Virus record (IMG/VR): IMGVR_UViG_3300047546_001263
Coordinates: 1 to 64,000 of that record
Reading direction: 5' to 3' (one strand)
Origin: a virus
Length of the DNA stretch: 64,000 bases
Below, one piece after another: positions 54,087 through 63,365 of the stretch; within the stretch, counting starts at the first letter, position 1, and each line of letters begins with the position of its first letter. The position numbers and the translations under genes are program-made. Below the pieces are notes generated by a model. That model saw only the letters and a list, made by a program, of their open reading frames with translations. It was not told where the DNA came from and did not search any database.

Positions 54087-55848
54087 AATATTCCTTACCT
54101 GTTTGTGCTACTTTAGGAGTAAATGTATGAATTACTGTCATATCAAGAGCTACAGATAACATATGTGGTACTTCTTCGAATCCTTTTAGTTCAAAATCTA
54201 TTTCCCAAGGTGTGCTAACATCCCAGGTTAACCCGACACTATTTAAAAGTACCGGTTGGTTATAAAAATACGTACCAATGTCTAGTATAACATAAGTACC
54301 TCTCATGAAAATATTACCTGAACCGTAAGTTGGTGCTGTAGCAGAAGCTAATTTGTTTAGTCTCTCATAATACATCATCAACTCTTTTTGATTCTTACCA
54401 GCCATTTTAAAACCTAAAGAAGCTTTTCTCTCAAATCCTCCGTAGTTGTAGAACTGTTCACCACGGCCTACATATCTTTGTCCGTTCCATGTAGCATTAA
54501 AGTTATCACTTAAGCTATCTAAGTAAGCCCAAAAATGTAATGTTTCTTTTGCTTCTGGGGTTACTATGGTAAAAGTAAAAGGAATCATTTCATCGTTCCT
54601 TTGTACATCAGTACCGTTAGGTTCTTCTAACTTACTACCTTTACCTTGAACTGCTATACTCTTTGTTGTATAATCACCAGCTCCTCCTGATCCTTTTTGT
54701 CTAGAATCTCTCTTAGGTGATTCACCTCCTACGTAAGACTTACCTCCTCCAAATCCTAATTCAGAAGGTTTTTTACCCGGTGCTGTATCTCCTTGTAAAG
54801 GTTCTCCTCCAGGTTGTAGGTAGGGCTGTAGTTTATTTTCTTTTACAGTAGCACCTACTTTAGGTGTCTTAGTACTTGTGACTGCTCCTGTACCTGTTCC
54901 TCCATCTGCCTCTTGTGGATTTAGTTTATTTGTAGATTTCTGGAAAGGGTCTTTATTATCTCTATTTCTAGCAGCTGTGACATCATACCCTTCTTCTTTA
55001 TCTACTTTTAAATCTGCTAAAGGTGATTGGAATTTATCTACTACTTCAGTAGGATCATCATCAATTCTAACAGGTACATTTGCATCTATACTAGTACCTT
55101 CTGTTCCTTTAATTAATACCCTACCATCCTGTCTCAGATAGGTATCATCAATGTTTGTTTTTAATTCTTGATCAACTCTATCTAAACCTTCATTAGCGGT
55201 TCTGTAACCATCTAAACCAGTATTATCAGGTATTACTTTTCCATTCTCTTTTGCAAGTACTTTTCCTTCTTGTTTGATATAAGATTGTGCTATATCAATA
55301 GGACGGGCATCTTTAAACTCAATCTCATCTGTAAATTGAGTATCTATCATAGGTCTATAACCCTCTTCACCTCTGTGATCGAGAATTACATTCTTACCGT
55401 TTAAGACAGATTTAGCTCCATTTACTCCTCCGGTGCCTGCGGTAGTTTTTAAGAACCTATCTAACCAGGTACTTCTTTGACCACCTTGCTTTAAATACTC
55501 GTTTCCTCCAAAGCCAATAACAAAGTGAGTACCTGTTCCATTTACAGGTACTTGCGCTAAAGTACTTCCGATGACTTTTGCAGTATTGCCGAGGCTGTTT
55601 AGTAATTTTCTCCCAAAGCCTTTCTTTTCATTAAAAGCAAAGTTTAACTCTGCTTGATGTAAAGTCCACTTTAATCCAGGAGTGTCAACAAGTAGTTTAC
55701 TTATTCTTCTAAGATCATCTACTCGTGCAGTTACTTCGTTACCTAAGACATTATACCGAGGAGGATTATTTATATCTTTTTCAATATAAGGTCCTGCATC
55801 GCCGTACTTTAAACTCTTAAGATTTGTCTGAAGAGGTAGTAAAGGCAT
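54070..55848 (-). CDS. Tail/baseplate structural protein
   Basis: 592 residues. The middle ~250 residues are hydrophilic and repetitive (YIKQEGKVLAKENGKVI and TYLRQDGRVLIKG-type repeats, Gly/Lys-rich linkers). The C-terminal ~190 residues are compact and beta-rich (MIPFTFTIVTPEAKETLHFW, YVGRGEQFYNYGGFERKASL, GTYVILDIGTYFYNQPVLLN), similar in style to tail-tube-like baseplate proteins. It lies between the tape measure and the LysM-like gene. Not assigned to a family. Confidence 0.6.
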   Translation of the reverse strand: MPLLPLQTNLKSLKYGDAGPYIEKDINNPPRYNVLGNEVTARVDDLRRISKLLVDTPGLKWTLHQAELNFAFNEKKGFGRKLLNSLGNTAKVIGSTLAQVPVNGTGTHFVIGFGGNEYLKQGGQRSTWLDRFLKTTAGTGGVNGAKSVLNGKNVILDHRGEEGYRPMIDTQFTDEIEFKDARPIDIAQSYIKQEGKVLAKENGKVIPDNTGLDGYRTANEGLDRVDQELKTNIDDTYLRQDGRVLIKGTEGTSIDANVPVRIDDDPTEVVDKFQSPLADLKVDKEEGYDVTAARNRDNKDPFQKSTNKLNPQEADGGTGTGAVTSTKTPKVGATVKENKLQPYLQPGGEPLQGDTAPGKKPSELGFGGGKSYVGGESPKRDSRQKGSGGAGDYTTKSIAVQGKGSKLEEPNGTDVQRNDEMIPFTFTIVTPEAKETLHFWAYLDSLSDNFNATWNGQRYVGRGEQFYNYGGFERKASLGFKMAGKNQKELMMYYERLNKLASATAPTYGSGNIFMRGTYVILDIGTYFYNQPVLLNSVGLTWDVSTPWEIDFELKGFEEVPHMLSVALDMTVIHTFTPKVAQTGKEYFGFKR

Positions 55849-55850
55849 AC

Positions 55851-56057
55851 TTAAACTGGAGGATTATCTAAATACTTAGCAGGTGTAGCACCGTTTAAGT
55901 CTAGACCTGAAGTTGCTTTTGTAAACTCCGGTATGTTGTTAATAGAAGAAGTCTTGTGTTGAGTAGATTTTCCAGTTGCACCTACCGGTACTTTTGGAGT
56001 CTTACCCTTCAATCCTAATCTAGAATTTGGAGTTTGATTGTCTAAAATTCCTTTCAT
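55851..56057 (-). CDS. Small tail-module protein, unknown
   Basis: 68 residues, basic, Pro/Thr/Lys-rich and probably disordered (MKGILDNQTPNSRLGLKGKT). TATTTATA at 56081-56088 is 24 nt upstream of its ATG. It is 2 nt from the 592-residue gene. Possibly a linker or assembly factor. Confidence 0.5.
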   Translation of the reverse strand: MKGILDNQTPNSRLGLKGKTPKVPVGATGKSTQHKTSSINNIPEFTKATSGLDLNGATPAKYLDNPPV

Positions 56058-56096
56058 TGTTTTTAATTTATTAGTTCGTTTATAAATAGTTTGTTA

Positions 56097-59000
56097 TTAC
56101 GTATTGGTAGCAGCTACAGCTAATGTACCGCCTACCTTTCTACCGTCCATATTGATATTCTTACCTTGTTTAACTGCAACAATTAATTCGTCGATTTTTG
56201 CAATAAGTTTCTCATTACTTTCTGATTTTCCTGATTCTTCTCCACCACCGGCGATACCTGAAATCATATCTCCTATTGCACCTGCAGCGGCTATTGCTGG
56301 AGCAGCGAAAGCTGTAGTCATTATCAGACCTTGCATTTCATCTAATTTCTCAGTATCCATTGTTGCTAAAGCAGCTCCAATTCCACCTAAAGCGGCAGCT
56401 ATTGCTGTTAAAGAACCAGCTACTGATTGTAATGGACCGGCCATTGCTGCTAAATTCTGAAGATCTTCCATTATTCCACCACCTGTAAACAATGATGTAA
56501 GTCCTGATACTAAACTTCCGCCTGCTAAAGCTGCGGCAAAGACTGCTAATCCTCCTGCAGCTGCTATTAATCCAACACCCGCCATCATTAAACCAGGCCC
56601 CATTTCAGCTAACATTGAAAGCTTATCAACTACTCCTTGTATATCTGCTCCGGCCATAATACCAAATGCTGTTGCTGCTGGTATCAAAGCTAAACCTAAT
56701 ACTGTTAATGCAGCAGCGCCTGCCATTATAAATGGAGCTACGAATCCTAATCCTGCAGTAGCTAATGCTAATAAAGGTAGTGCAATTGAGAATGCCATAA
56801 TTGAAGCTGTATCTACCCCCTGTAATAAACTAAAGGCGAATGCTGCTGGTATCATCGCCATAGCTAATATACCTATTGCGGCGGCTCCTGCTAATACCAT
56901 TGGACCTGTCATTCCAATAAGTGCTGCTGCTCCTCCTAATACTACTAAACTAGCTACCATGGCTGTTATTGCCATTGGATCAACAGAACCTAGTAAACTA
57001 AATGCATAGGCTGCCGGAATCATAGCTAGTGCTAATACTCCTATTGCAGCTGCGCCTGCTAATACCATTGGACCTGTCATACCCATTATCGCGGCGGCTG
57101 CTCCTAATGCTATTAAACTTCCTGTCATAGCTATAACTGCCATTGGGTCTACGCTTCCTAAAAGGCTAAATGCATAAGCTGCTGGTATTAAAGCTAATGC
57201 TAAGATACCTAGAGCTAATGCTCCCATAATTATCTGTCCTCCTAAGTTACCCATAAGAGCTGCAGCGATACCTAAAGCTATTAAGCTTCCAGATAAAGCA
57301 ACTACTGACATTGGATCAACTCCTGCCATAAGACTAAATGCATAAGCTGCTGGGATCAAGGCAACGCCTGCTATACCCATTGCTATAGCTCCTTTGATTG
57401 CGTCATTTCCTAACTTACCTACTAATGCTAACGAAGCTCCAAAAATTCCTATAGAACCGGCAAATGCTAACATAGTGACTGGATCAACATCTTGTACCAT
57501 TTTAAGTGCTAATGCAAATGAACCGCCTAGTGCTAGACCGGCAATACCTAATGCTAATGCACCTTTTACCACATCGCCAAACTGTTTACCAATTGAAGCT
57601 AAACCGTCGCCAAGTCCTTTTAAAAATCCACCTGGTCCGTCACCTTTTGCATCTTTTGTTTTATCTGCTAAATCACCTGTTTGGTCTGCGGCTTTTTCTG
57701 TTAACTTATCTTTTGCTTTACTAGCTACATCAGCAGCCTTATCTTTACCTTTACCTAATAACTTATCTTTTAATCCACCTGCCATCTTACCTATGCCGCC
57801 AAAATTCTTTTTTAGGTTTTCAAAGAATCCTCCAGCAACTGATGGATTAAATGCGTCTTTGAGAGATTTTGCAATCAGTAAAATACCTCCTCCAACAGCA
57901 AGTTTAGTTACTATTGATAATATTTCTCCAAAAGTACCTCCAATTCCTTTCAATGCATCAGCCCATTTCATTAAGTAACCTATAGGGGTTGCAATCATTC
58001 TGATTATAGTACCTAATACCTCTGCTATCGGTACTAGTATTTCCAACATAGGGGCAATAGCTTGTGAAAGTTTATCTAGAGATTTTTGAAGATTCTCTTG
58101 AATATCCATTCGTTTTGACTCTTCTAAAGTCACCCCTCTAATCTTTGCTTTTTCTTCATCTGACATTCCGTTAAGTATTCCTTTCTGGATAGCCATTTCA
58201 GCTAGCTGGTCTCTAGACATTCCTAAAGATTTAGCATATGCTTCTTGTTGAATTCGATTCATCTTACCGAATTCCGTTACATCTTGAGCATTTTTAAATA
58301 ACTCATTAGCAACTCCTTCTATATCATTAGACAAAGCTAACTCTCTAGCTTTGTTTAAATTTAATTCTTTACCTGTTAATAATTCTGCTTCCATCTCAGC
58401 AGCGATAGAATCTTCGAAATTTAGCAAACCGTCCATTATACCTTCCATATCCTTCAACTCCATACCAATCTTACGAGCAGCAGCTGCGGCTTTTGCTAAA
58501 CCTCCTGGATATTGTGAGAACTGAGCTTGTACTGCTTTACTTGCCTTACCCATATCTCGGATTACTTGAGTACTAGATACTGCAGAATCTGTTGTATTGT
58601 TAAATTCATCTGTTGCAGCTTGTACTTGGCTTTCTAAACCTTCCATAGACATACCTGCAAGTTTAGCATTAACTGCTAACATACCAGCGTTTTCCGCAGA
58701 AAGTCCTAATTCGTTTTTAAGTCCGGCTGCTGCTGCTACAAGATCTGGTCCTAACGCTACTACAGCATTAGTTCCTATCTGAGTAGATAGTTCACCAGCT
58801 GTTTGTAAAAAATCCACTGATGTAGCAAGTTCTGAGTTTGCACCAGCTAGAGCGTCAGCATTCATACCTGTTTGCTGTTGGAACTTAGTTCCGGCTTTGT
58901 TCAACTCAAAGAAACTACTTACTATTTTTCCTAGTACTACAGCAGGATCTGTTAATCCTTTTGCAAGTGTACCTATAAGGGGACCTAATCCCTTCATAGC

Positions 59001-59834
59001 TACTTCCATTTTAGAAACTTCCTTACCTGAACGAGCTGCCTCATCGGCAAACTCTTCCATAGCTTTTTCAGCTTTACTAAGACCATCGGATACTGATGTG
59101 CTATCGAAACCTAATTTTGACATCAATCCACCAGCACTTTTTACAAGATCCCCTGTGATACCCATTTTTTCATTGATATCTTTTTGAATCTCTCCTTCTT
59201 TTGTAGTTATGTCAACATTTTTTTGAGCCTGTTGAACTAACTGTGTTGCTAGTGATAAACGTTGAGTATCTGCATCAGCTAGTTTTAAATGTGTATCTAA
59301 ACTAGATTCTACAGATGCTAATTGATCTTCTCTCTTAGCTATATCCTCTTTTAACTTCTTTGCTGCTTCCTCATCAGCTGTTGCAAGCTTATCATACAGA
59401 TCATCGATTTCTGAAATGATTTCTTGACGTTTGAGCTGAGCTTTTGCTATTTTATCAGCTGCTTGTATTTGTACAGCATTTAACCCTTTGGCATTTATTA
59501 ACTGTTCTCTTCTAGCGCTTTCTAAAATTTTCTCGTTTTTGAGAATTTCTTTAGATATTTCTTTATTACGACCTAACTCTACTGCGTTTTTTTGAGCTTG
59601 TGTAGTGATATCTCTTGATAATCCTAATAATGCCTTATCGTAGTCGTTTCTCTGTCTAGAAAGTCCTAGCATATCACGAAGCTCCTGACCTAGATTTCTA
59701 GTCTGTTCTGTTGTTTCAGCAGCTATTTTTCTACCTAATTCAAGAAATTTATTCTCTTCAGCTGAAAGACGATTAGTCTCAGCTTTAGCTTTATTAAGAT
59801 CTTGTTGGTTCTTTATGTCGTCTTTATTAGCCAT
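56097..59834 (-). CDS. Tail tape measure protein
   Basis: 1245 residues, the longest gene. The first ~210 residues are coiled-coil (QLKRQEIISEIDDLYDKLAT region), followed by a hydrophobic central and C-terminal part. Residues ~790-1040 contain tandem 56-residue hydrophobic repeats, each around AYAFSLLGSVDPMAVIAM with a following LIALGAAAA and GMTGPMVLAGAAA. Tape measure proteins set tail length and help DNA entry; the hydrophobic repeats may insert in the host membrane. The position after the chaperone-type genes and before baseplate genes matches. Confidence 0.9.
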   Translation of the reverse strand: MANKDDIKNQQDLNKAKAETNRLSAEENKFLELGRKIAAETTEQTRNLGQELRDMLGLSRQRNDYDKALLGLSRDITTQAQKNAVELGRNKEISKEILKNEKILESARREQLINAKGLNAVQIQAADKIAKAQLKRQEIISEIDDLYDKLATADEEAAKKLKEDIAKREDQLASVESSLDTHLKLADADTQRLSLATQLVQQAQKNVDITTKEGEIQKDINEKMGITGDLVKSAGGLMSKLGFDSTSVSDGLSKAEKAMEEFADEAARSGKEVSKMEVAMKGLGPLIGTLAKGLTDPAVVLGKIVSSFFELNKAGTKFQQQTGMNADALAGANSELATSVDFLQTAGELSTQIGTNAVVALGPDLVAAAAGLKNELGLSAENAGMLAVNAKLAGMSMEGLESQVQAATDEFNNTTDSAVSSTQVIRDMGKASKAVQAQFSQYPGGLAKAAAAARKIGMELKDMEGIMDGLLNFEDSIAAEMEAELLTGKELNLNKARELALSNDIEGVANELFKNAQDVTEFGKMNRIQQEAYAKSLGMSRDQLAEMAIQKGILNGMSDEEKAKIRGVTLEESKRMDIQENLQKSLDKLSQAIAPMLEILVPIAEVLGTIIRMIATPIGYLMKWADALKGIGGTFGEILSIVTKLAVGGGILLIAKSLKDAFNPSVAGGFFENLKKNFGGIGKMAGGLKDKLLGKGKDKAADVASKAKDKLTEKAADQTGDLADKTKDAKGDGPGGFLKGLGDGLASIGKQFGDVVKGALALGIAGLALGGSFALALKMVQDVDPVTMLAFAGSIGIFGASLALVGKLGNDAIKGAIAMGIAGVALIPAAYAFSLMAGVDPMSVVALSGSLIALGIAAALMGNLGGQIIMGALALGILALALIPAAYAFSLLGSVDPMAVIAMTGSLIALGAAAAIMGMTGPMVLAGAAAIGVLALAMIPAAYAFSLLGSVDPMAITAMVASLVVLGGAAALIGMTGPMVLAGAAAIGILAMAMIPAAFAFSLLQGVDTASIMAFSIALPLLALATAGLGFVAPFIMAGAAALTVLGLALIPAATAFGIMAGADIQGVVDKLSMLAEMGPGLMMAGVGLIAAAGGLAVFAAALAGGSLVSGLTSLFTGGGIMEDLQNLAAMAGPLQSVAGSLTAIAAALGGIGAALATMDTEKLDEMQGLIMTTAFAAPAIAAAGAIGDMISGIAGGGEESGKSESNEKLIAKIDELIVAVKQGKNINMDGRKVGGTLAVAATNT

Positions 59835-59875
59835 TAATAGAGTTACTTATATTATATAAATAGGTAAAGCTCGCT

Positions 59876-60181
59876 TTATGGGCGAGCCTTAGTACTATAA
59901 GATGGTTTTCTTACTGCAGGTCCTTTTGGAGCTGATTTGCTAGGTGCTTTACTCTTAGCTTTATTCATAGCTTCCTGTTCCTTTTCGTAATATTCATTCA
60001 TTTTTTGATAAGTGAAATTACGTAACCATATAGGCATTGCATAAACAGTATCATGATCATACCCTCCCTTTCCGTGGAAAACTATTTCATGAATCTGATT
60101 GAAGATGCTTGCTCTATACGTTGGCGTCAGGCCAAAGAAAGTTAACCCCGATTGGAATGTCAACCCCTCCTTCTGGTCCAT
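59876..60181 (-). CDS. Small basic protein overlapping baseplate chaperone gene
   Basis: 101 residues with a short folded part (GLTPTYRASIFNQIHEIVFH) and a basic, Ser/Ala/Pro-rich tail (AKSKAPSKSAPKGPAVRKPS). Its ATG (60181) lies 68 nt inside the end of the upstream gene, in the +1 frame. The arrangement before a tape measure gene resembles tail-assembly chaperone pairs. It may be translated by coupling or as a frameshift extension. Confidence 0.6.
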   Translation of the reverse strand: MDQKEGLTFQSGLTFFGLTPTYRASIFNQIHEIVFHGKGGYDHDTVYAMPIWLRNFTYQKMNEYYEKEQEAMNKAKSKAPSKSAPKGPAVRKPSYSTKARP

Positions 60182-60854
60182 TTTCAGGATAGAATCTCAA
60201 ATCTACATCTGGTTGAAATTCTGCAACATATTTTCTGAATGCACGTGTATCTCTCGCTAGGAAATGGTTGTCTACGAAATCTCTAATACTCTTAGAATCG
60301 TTAGCTCCATTTACAGAAGTAATCATGTGTTTTAACCTAGTTGATAATTCTGGAGAAGAGTCTTTATGTATCTTCTTAAGTCCTTTTACTTCTTGTTGAA
60401 TTTTTTGTTCATCACCATGAGTAAGTAACTTAAAAGTAATTGTGTTGCCAGTAGAAGGTAATTCGAAAGAAAATTCATTCTTTCTATCTTGGAATAAACT
60501 TTCATCAAAAACTTTATTCTCAATTAAAGATAAATCTACAGTCTCAACCTGTCCTTGATAATTGAATTCATAATCTTTACCGTACCCTAGTACTCTTGCT
60601 GCAATTAAGATAGCATTCTTGTCACCTACTAAAAGATCATCATAGTTAAACTTGGTTACAATCAAAGACTGTAATAGCTTATCAATTACTACTCCTCTTT
60701 CAATAAAGCCTTGGTTAGTTAAGATGTCCTCTTCTTTAGCTGTCATGTACTTCATTTCTACTGTACCTGATGCTAGTGGATGGTCTATCGGGTAAAGTAA
60801 CCCTTTAGAAGGTAGGTCTACAATTTCTGTAGGGAATTTTTGTGCTTGTTCCAT
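60114..60854 (-). CDS. T4-type baseplate hub/assembly protein (gp26-like, PF12322-type)
   Basis: 246 residues. LPSKGLLYPIDHPLASG, VEMKYMTAKEEDILTNQGFI, VIDKLLQSLIV and LLVGDKNAILIAARVLGYGK are characteristic of the T4 baseplate protein family found in T4-like and marine phages. It functions in assembly of the baseplate hub or as a chaperone for it. It follows the terminator at 60911-60951 and has a promoter and a TATTTATA element upstream. Confidence 0.8.
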   Translation of the reverse strand: MEQAQKFPTEIVDLPSKGLLYPIDHPLASGTVEMKYMTAKEEDILTNQGFIERGVVIDKLLQSLIVTKFNYDDLLVGDKNAILIAARVLGYGKDYEFNYQGQVETVDLSLIENKVFDESLFQDRKNEFSFELPSTGNTITFKLLTHGDEQKIQQEVKGLKKIHKDSSPELSTRLKHMITSVNGANDSKSIRDFVDNHFLARDTRAFRKYVAEFQPDVDLRFYPENGPEGGVDIPIGVNFLWPDANV

Positions 60855-60886
60855 AAATTTTATTTTGAATAACGTTATTTCATATA

Positions 60887-60915
60887 AATATACGAAAAAT
60901 AACTTTTGATAACAA
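60887..60915 (-). promoter_or_regulatory. Bacteroidetes-type promoter for baseplate/tape-measure unit
   Basis: Minus strand: TTG (60913-60915), a 20-nt spacer ending TTCG, TATATT (60887-60892), 32 nt before the ATG at 60854. It lies directly after the tail-tube terminator and overlaps a TATTTATA element (60883-60890). Confidence 0.73.
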
Positions 60916-60951
60916 CAAAAAACCCGGAAATATTTCTCCGGGTTCTTTTTT
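60911..60951 (-). terminator. Rho-independent terminator after tail tube
   Basis: Minus strand: AACCCGG (60938-60944) pairs perfectly with CCGGGTT (60921-60927) around a 10-nt loop, followed by TTTTTTGTTGTT. The plus strand also has a T-run (TTTTTTT) after the stem, so it may work in both directions. Confidence 0.88.
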
Positions 60952-60968
60952 TATATATTTCAGGCAGA

Positions 60969-61454
60969 TTAGTAGTTAAGTACGCAGTAGTCCATCGCTA
61001 CAGTAATTGTTAATTCAACACCATCGCTAGTTGACCAGTCCAAAGAACCTTGGGCCATGTTTACGATAAATGCTCCTTTAACAATCCACTCTGATACGAT
61101 ATCACCTACTGGACCTAAAAGATTCAAAGTCAAATCTTTTTTATAGAAATCTGAATAACCAGCTCTACCGGTTACTGATTCGTATGATTGACGAGCCCAG
61201 TCCATTACTGCTTGAGCGCCTGATGGGTTAATTGGATCGTACAATGTCATATCCATGTTTTCCCAGTTTCTTTTCCCACGAATCTTTCTATAAGAGTTGA
61301 TGTGATCTAATTTGATCTCCTCATCTGTGAAAGATGGTGCAGTTACCGCCTTAACCATGAATGATGGTATAGCGTCACTGTATAGGATAAATCTATTCTG
61401 TACCTTCGGTTCGAAGGCTCTGAACATAATTTCGTTAGAATCTAATACTGCCAT
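60969..61454 (-). CDS. Tail tube protein (gp19-like)
   Basis: 161 residues. QNRFILYSDAIPSFMVKAVT, the conserved LDHINSYRKIRGKRNWENMD and DPINPSGAQAVMDWA with a C-terminal strand ELTITVAMDYC are typical of T4 gp19-type tail tube proteins. It polymerises inside the sheath. TATTTATA at 61471-61478 is 17 nt before the ATG. It follows the sheath gene as in T4. Confidence 0.92.
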   Translation of the reverse strand: MAVLDSNEIMFRAFEPKVQNRFILYSDAIPSFMVKAVTAPSFTDEEIKLDHINSYRKIRGKRNWENMDMTLYDPINPSGAQAVMDWARQSYESVTGRAGYSDFYKKDLTLNLLGPVGDIVSEWIVKGAFIVNMAQGSLDWSTSDGVELTITVAMDYCVLNY

Positions 61455-61491
61455 TTTATTATCTGTTTTATATAAATATCAATTATTTTAA

Positions 61492-63237
61492 TTATGCTAC
61501 AAATGTTGCACCTGTTGGTTCAATTGTGAAGTCAAGTACTACGAATTCTGCAGTCTTAGCTGGTTGGATAAAGATCTGACCAACAATCTGATTTCTGTCT
61601 ACGATATCAGCTGTGTTGTTAGAGTCATCCATTACAACTCTGTAAGCATATAAACCTTGACGTTGAACTACTGATTCTAAGTAAGGGTTAACGATTGCTA
61701 AGAATTTGTTTCTTGTAGCTATTGTGTTTTGTTCGAATACTAAGTTATTTGCCTGACCACCGATGAAGCGTTTCAATTCGATTAATAAACGGCGAACGTT
61801 TACTCTATCTAAAGCTGAAGCTTTCTTCTGTAAAGTCTTCTGACCGTATACTGCAATACCTTGTCCAGGGAATGTAGCAATTGGGTTAACATTAGAGCGA
61901 TATAATAAATCACGTTGCTCACGGCTAACTTTACGTTCTGCTTGGATTACGTTAGGAATACCTCCCTTAACTAAACCTGCTGGAGCAAACCATGGAGCTG
62001 CTGCACTATCAGTGAAGGCATACACACCTGGGATAACTGTTGAAGCAGGAACCCATTCGTTCTTACCTGTAGCAGATTGTGTTTGTAACCAAGGCCAGTA
62101 AGCTGCTGCATAAGAAGAGTTTACTGTACCAGCTGCTGCTGTTACGTTTGATACTGTAGCACCGTATTGTTCTAAATCAATTACTGCAATTGCATCTCCT
62201 CTACCCTCTACTAATGAGATGATAGAATCTAATTGTGTCTTATGAGTACCGAAGTCATAGATAAGACCTGGAGCAGTAACGATATTAAATTGATACTCGT
62301 CTTTATTATTTAAGATTGAGATAGCGTCTGCATAGTTGCTAGCTACTAAACCTTGTGTATCTGTATTACTAATGTTCTTGAAGAACTTAGCTACTTTTCC
62401 TGTTGGGAATGCTGTTCCGGTTGCATTGTAGAATGAACCTGATTGAGCTACTGGTAAATAGTTGTTGTAGCTATTGTTTACTGTAACGCCGTCGTTAGCT
62501 AAGTAGTTAAGTGTAGGATGATTTACTGCTTTAACTCTAATATAGTTAGATTTATTAGCATACTCTCCTGTTACTGATACGAATACTTCTGAACCCTCTA
62601 CTGTTTTAGAAACAGCTTGGTTACCGATTACTCTTTCAATGTAGTTTTCTGAGTTTGGATCTAAAGATAAATCGTTGAAAGTTTCTAAGATAATCTTATT
62701 CTTTCTACTATCATCACCTCTACGTACTAACAATGAGAATGTACCAGAACTACTATTAACGTTTGTAATTTCAAATCTGATATTATCAGCTTTACCTAAA
62801 GCGATTGAACCATCTGCATTATGAGCTGCTGTTGTATGAGCAGATCCTGTAGCGTTATTGTAGATATCACCTTTACCTATTGTTTCTAATTTGAAAGGAT
62901 TAGTGATAGATCCACCTACTGTAATTAAAGTTGTGTTCTCTGCTGCTGTATAAGAGCCAGATACTACTCTAGTAACTAATGCTGTGTTTCCTCCTTGTTC
63001 AAAGTAACTCTTTACTGCGATTGATGTTAAATACTCATAGCTATTAGAACCAGAAGTAATTGTGGTTCCAAATAATCTTTGGTACTGTCCGTAAGAAGTT
63101 ACTACTGTAGGTTGCTCTACCGGGCCTTTTACTGTTGGACCAATAAACGCTGCACCTACTGCAGCCGCTTGTGGTTGGATAAACGAAATATCATTTTCTC
63201 TCGTTAATACACCTGGTGAAATTAATGTTTCTGCCAT
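61492..63237 (-). CDS. Contractile tail sheath protein (gp18-like)
   Basis: 581 residues. The start ISPGVLTRENDISFIQPQ, GAAFIGPTVKGPVEQPT, YLTSIAVKSYFEQGGNTALV, and the C-terminal NVRRLLIELKRFIGGQANNL, NPYLESVVQRQGLYAYRVVM and IVGQIFIQPAKTAEFVVLDF are hallmarks of myovirus sheath proteins. It proves a contractile tail. TATTTATA lies at 63323-63330 in its ~85-nt leader. Confidence 0.96.
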   Translation of the reverse strand: MAETLISPGVLTRENDISFIQPQAAAVGAAFIGPTVKGPVEQPTVVTSYGQYQRLFGTTITSGSNSYEYLTSIAVKSYFEQGGNTALVTRVVSGSYTAAENTTLITVGGSITNPFKLETIGKGDIYNNATGSAHTTAAHNADGSIALGKADNIRFEITNVNSSSGTFSLLVRRGDDSRKNKIILETFNDLSLDPNSENYIERVIGNQAVSKTVEGSEVFVSVTGEYANKSNYIRVKAVNHPTLNYLANDGVTVNNSYNNYLPVAQSGSFYNATGTAFPTGKVAKFFKNISNTDTQGLVASNYADAISILNNKDEYQFNIVTAPGLIYDFGTHKTQLDSIISLVEGRGDAIAVIDLEQYGATVSNVTAAAGTVNSSYAAAYWPWLQTQSATGKNEWVPASTVIPGVYAFTDSAAAPWFAPAGLVKGGIPNVIQAERKVSREQRDLLYRSNVNPIATFPGQGIAVYGQKTLQKKASALDRVNVRRLLIELKRFIGGQANNLVFEQNTIATRNKFLAIVNPYLESVVQRQGLYAYRVVMDDSNNTADIVDRNQIVGQIFIQPAKTAEFVVLDFTIEPTGATFVA

Positions 63238-63365
63238 GTCTCTATTATTTGTTAGTTGGGTTCTAAAATAAATATCTTAATAAATTCGAAACCCTTTTCA
63301 AAAGATTTAATTTAACTACGTATATAAATAGGTGTATTCGGCTGAAACACTCTACTCATTATTTT

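Noticed and set aside
63311-63359. 15-codon ORF (MSRVFQPNTPIYIRS) before the sheath leader
   Set aside because: Too short to support without conservation data.
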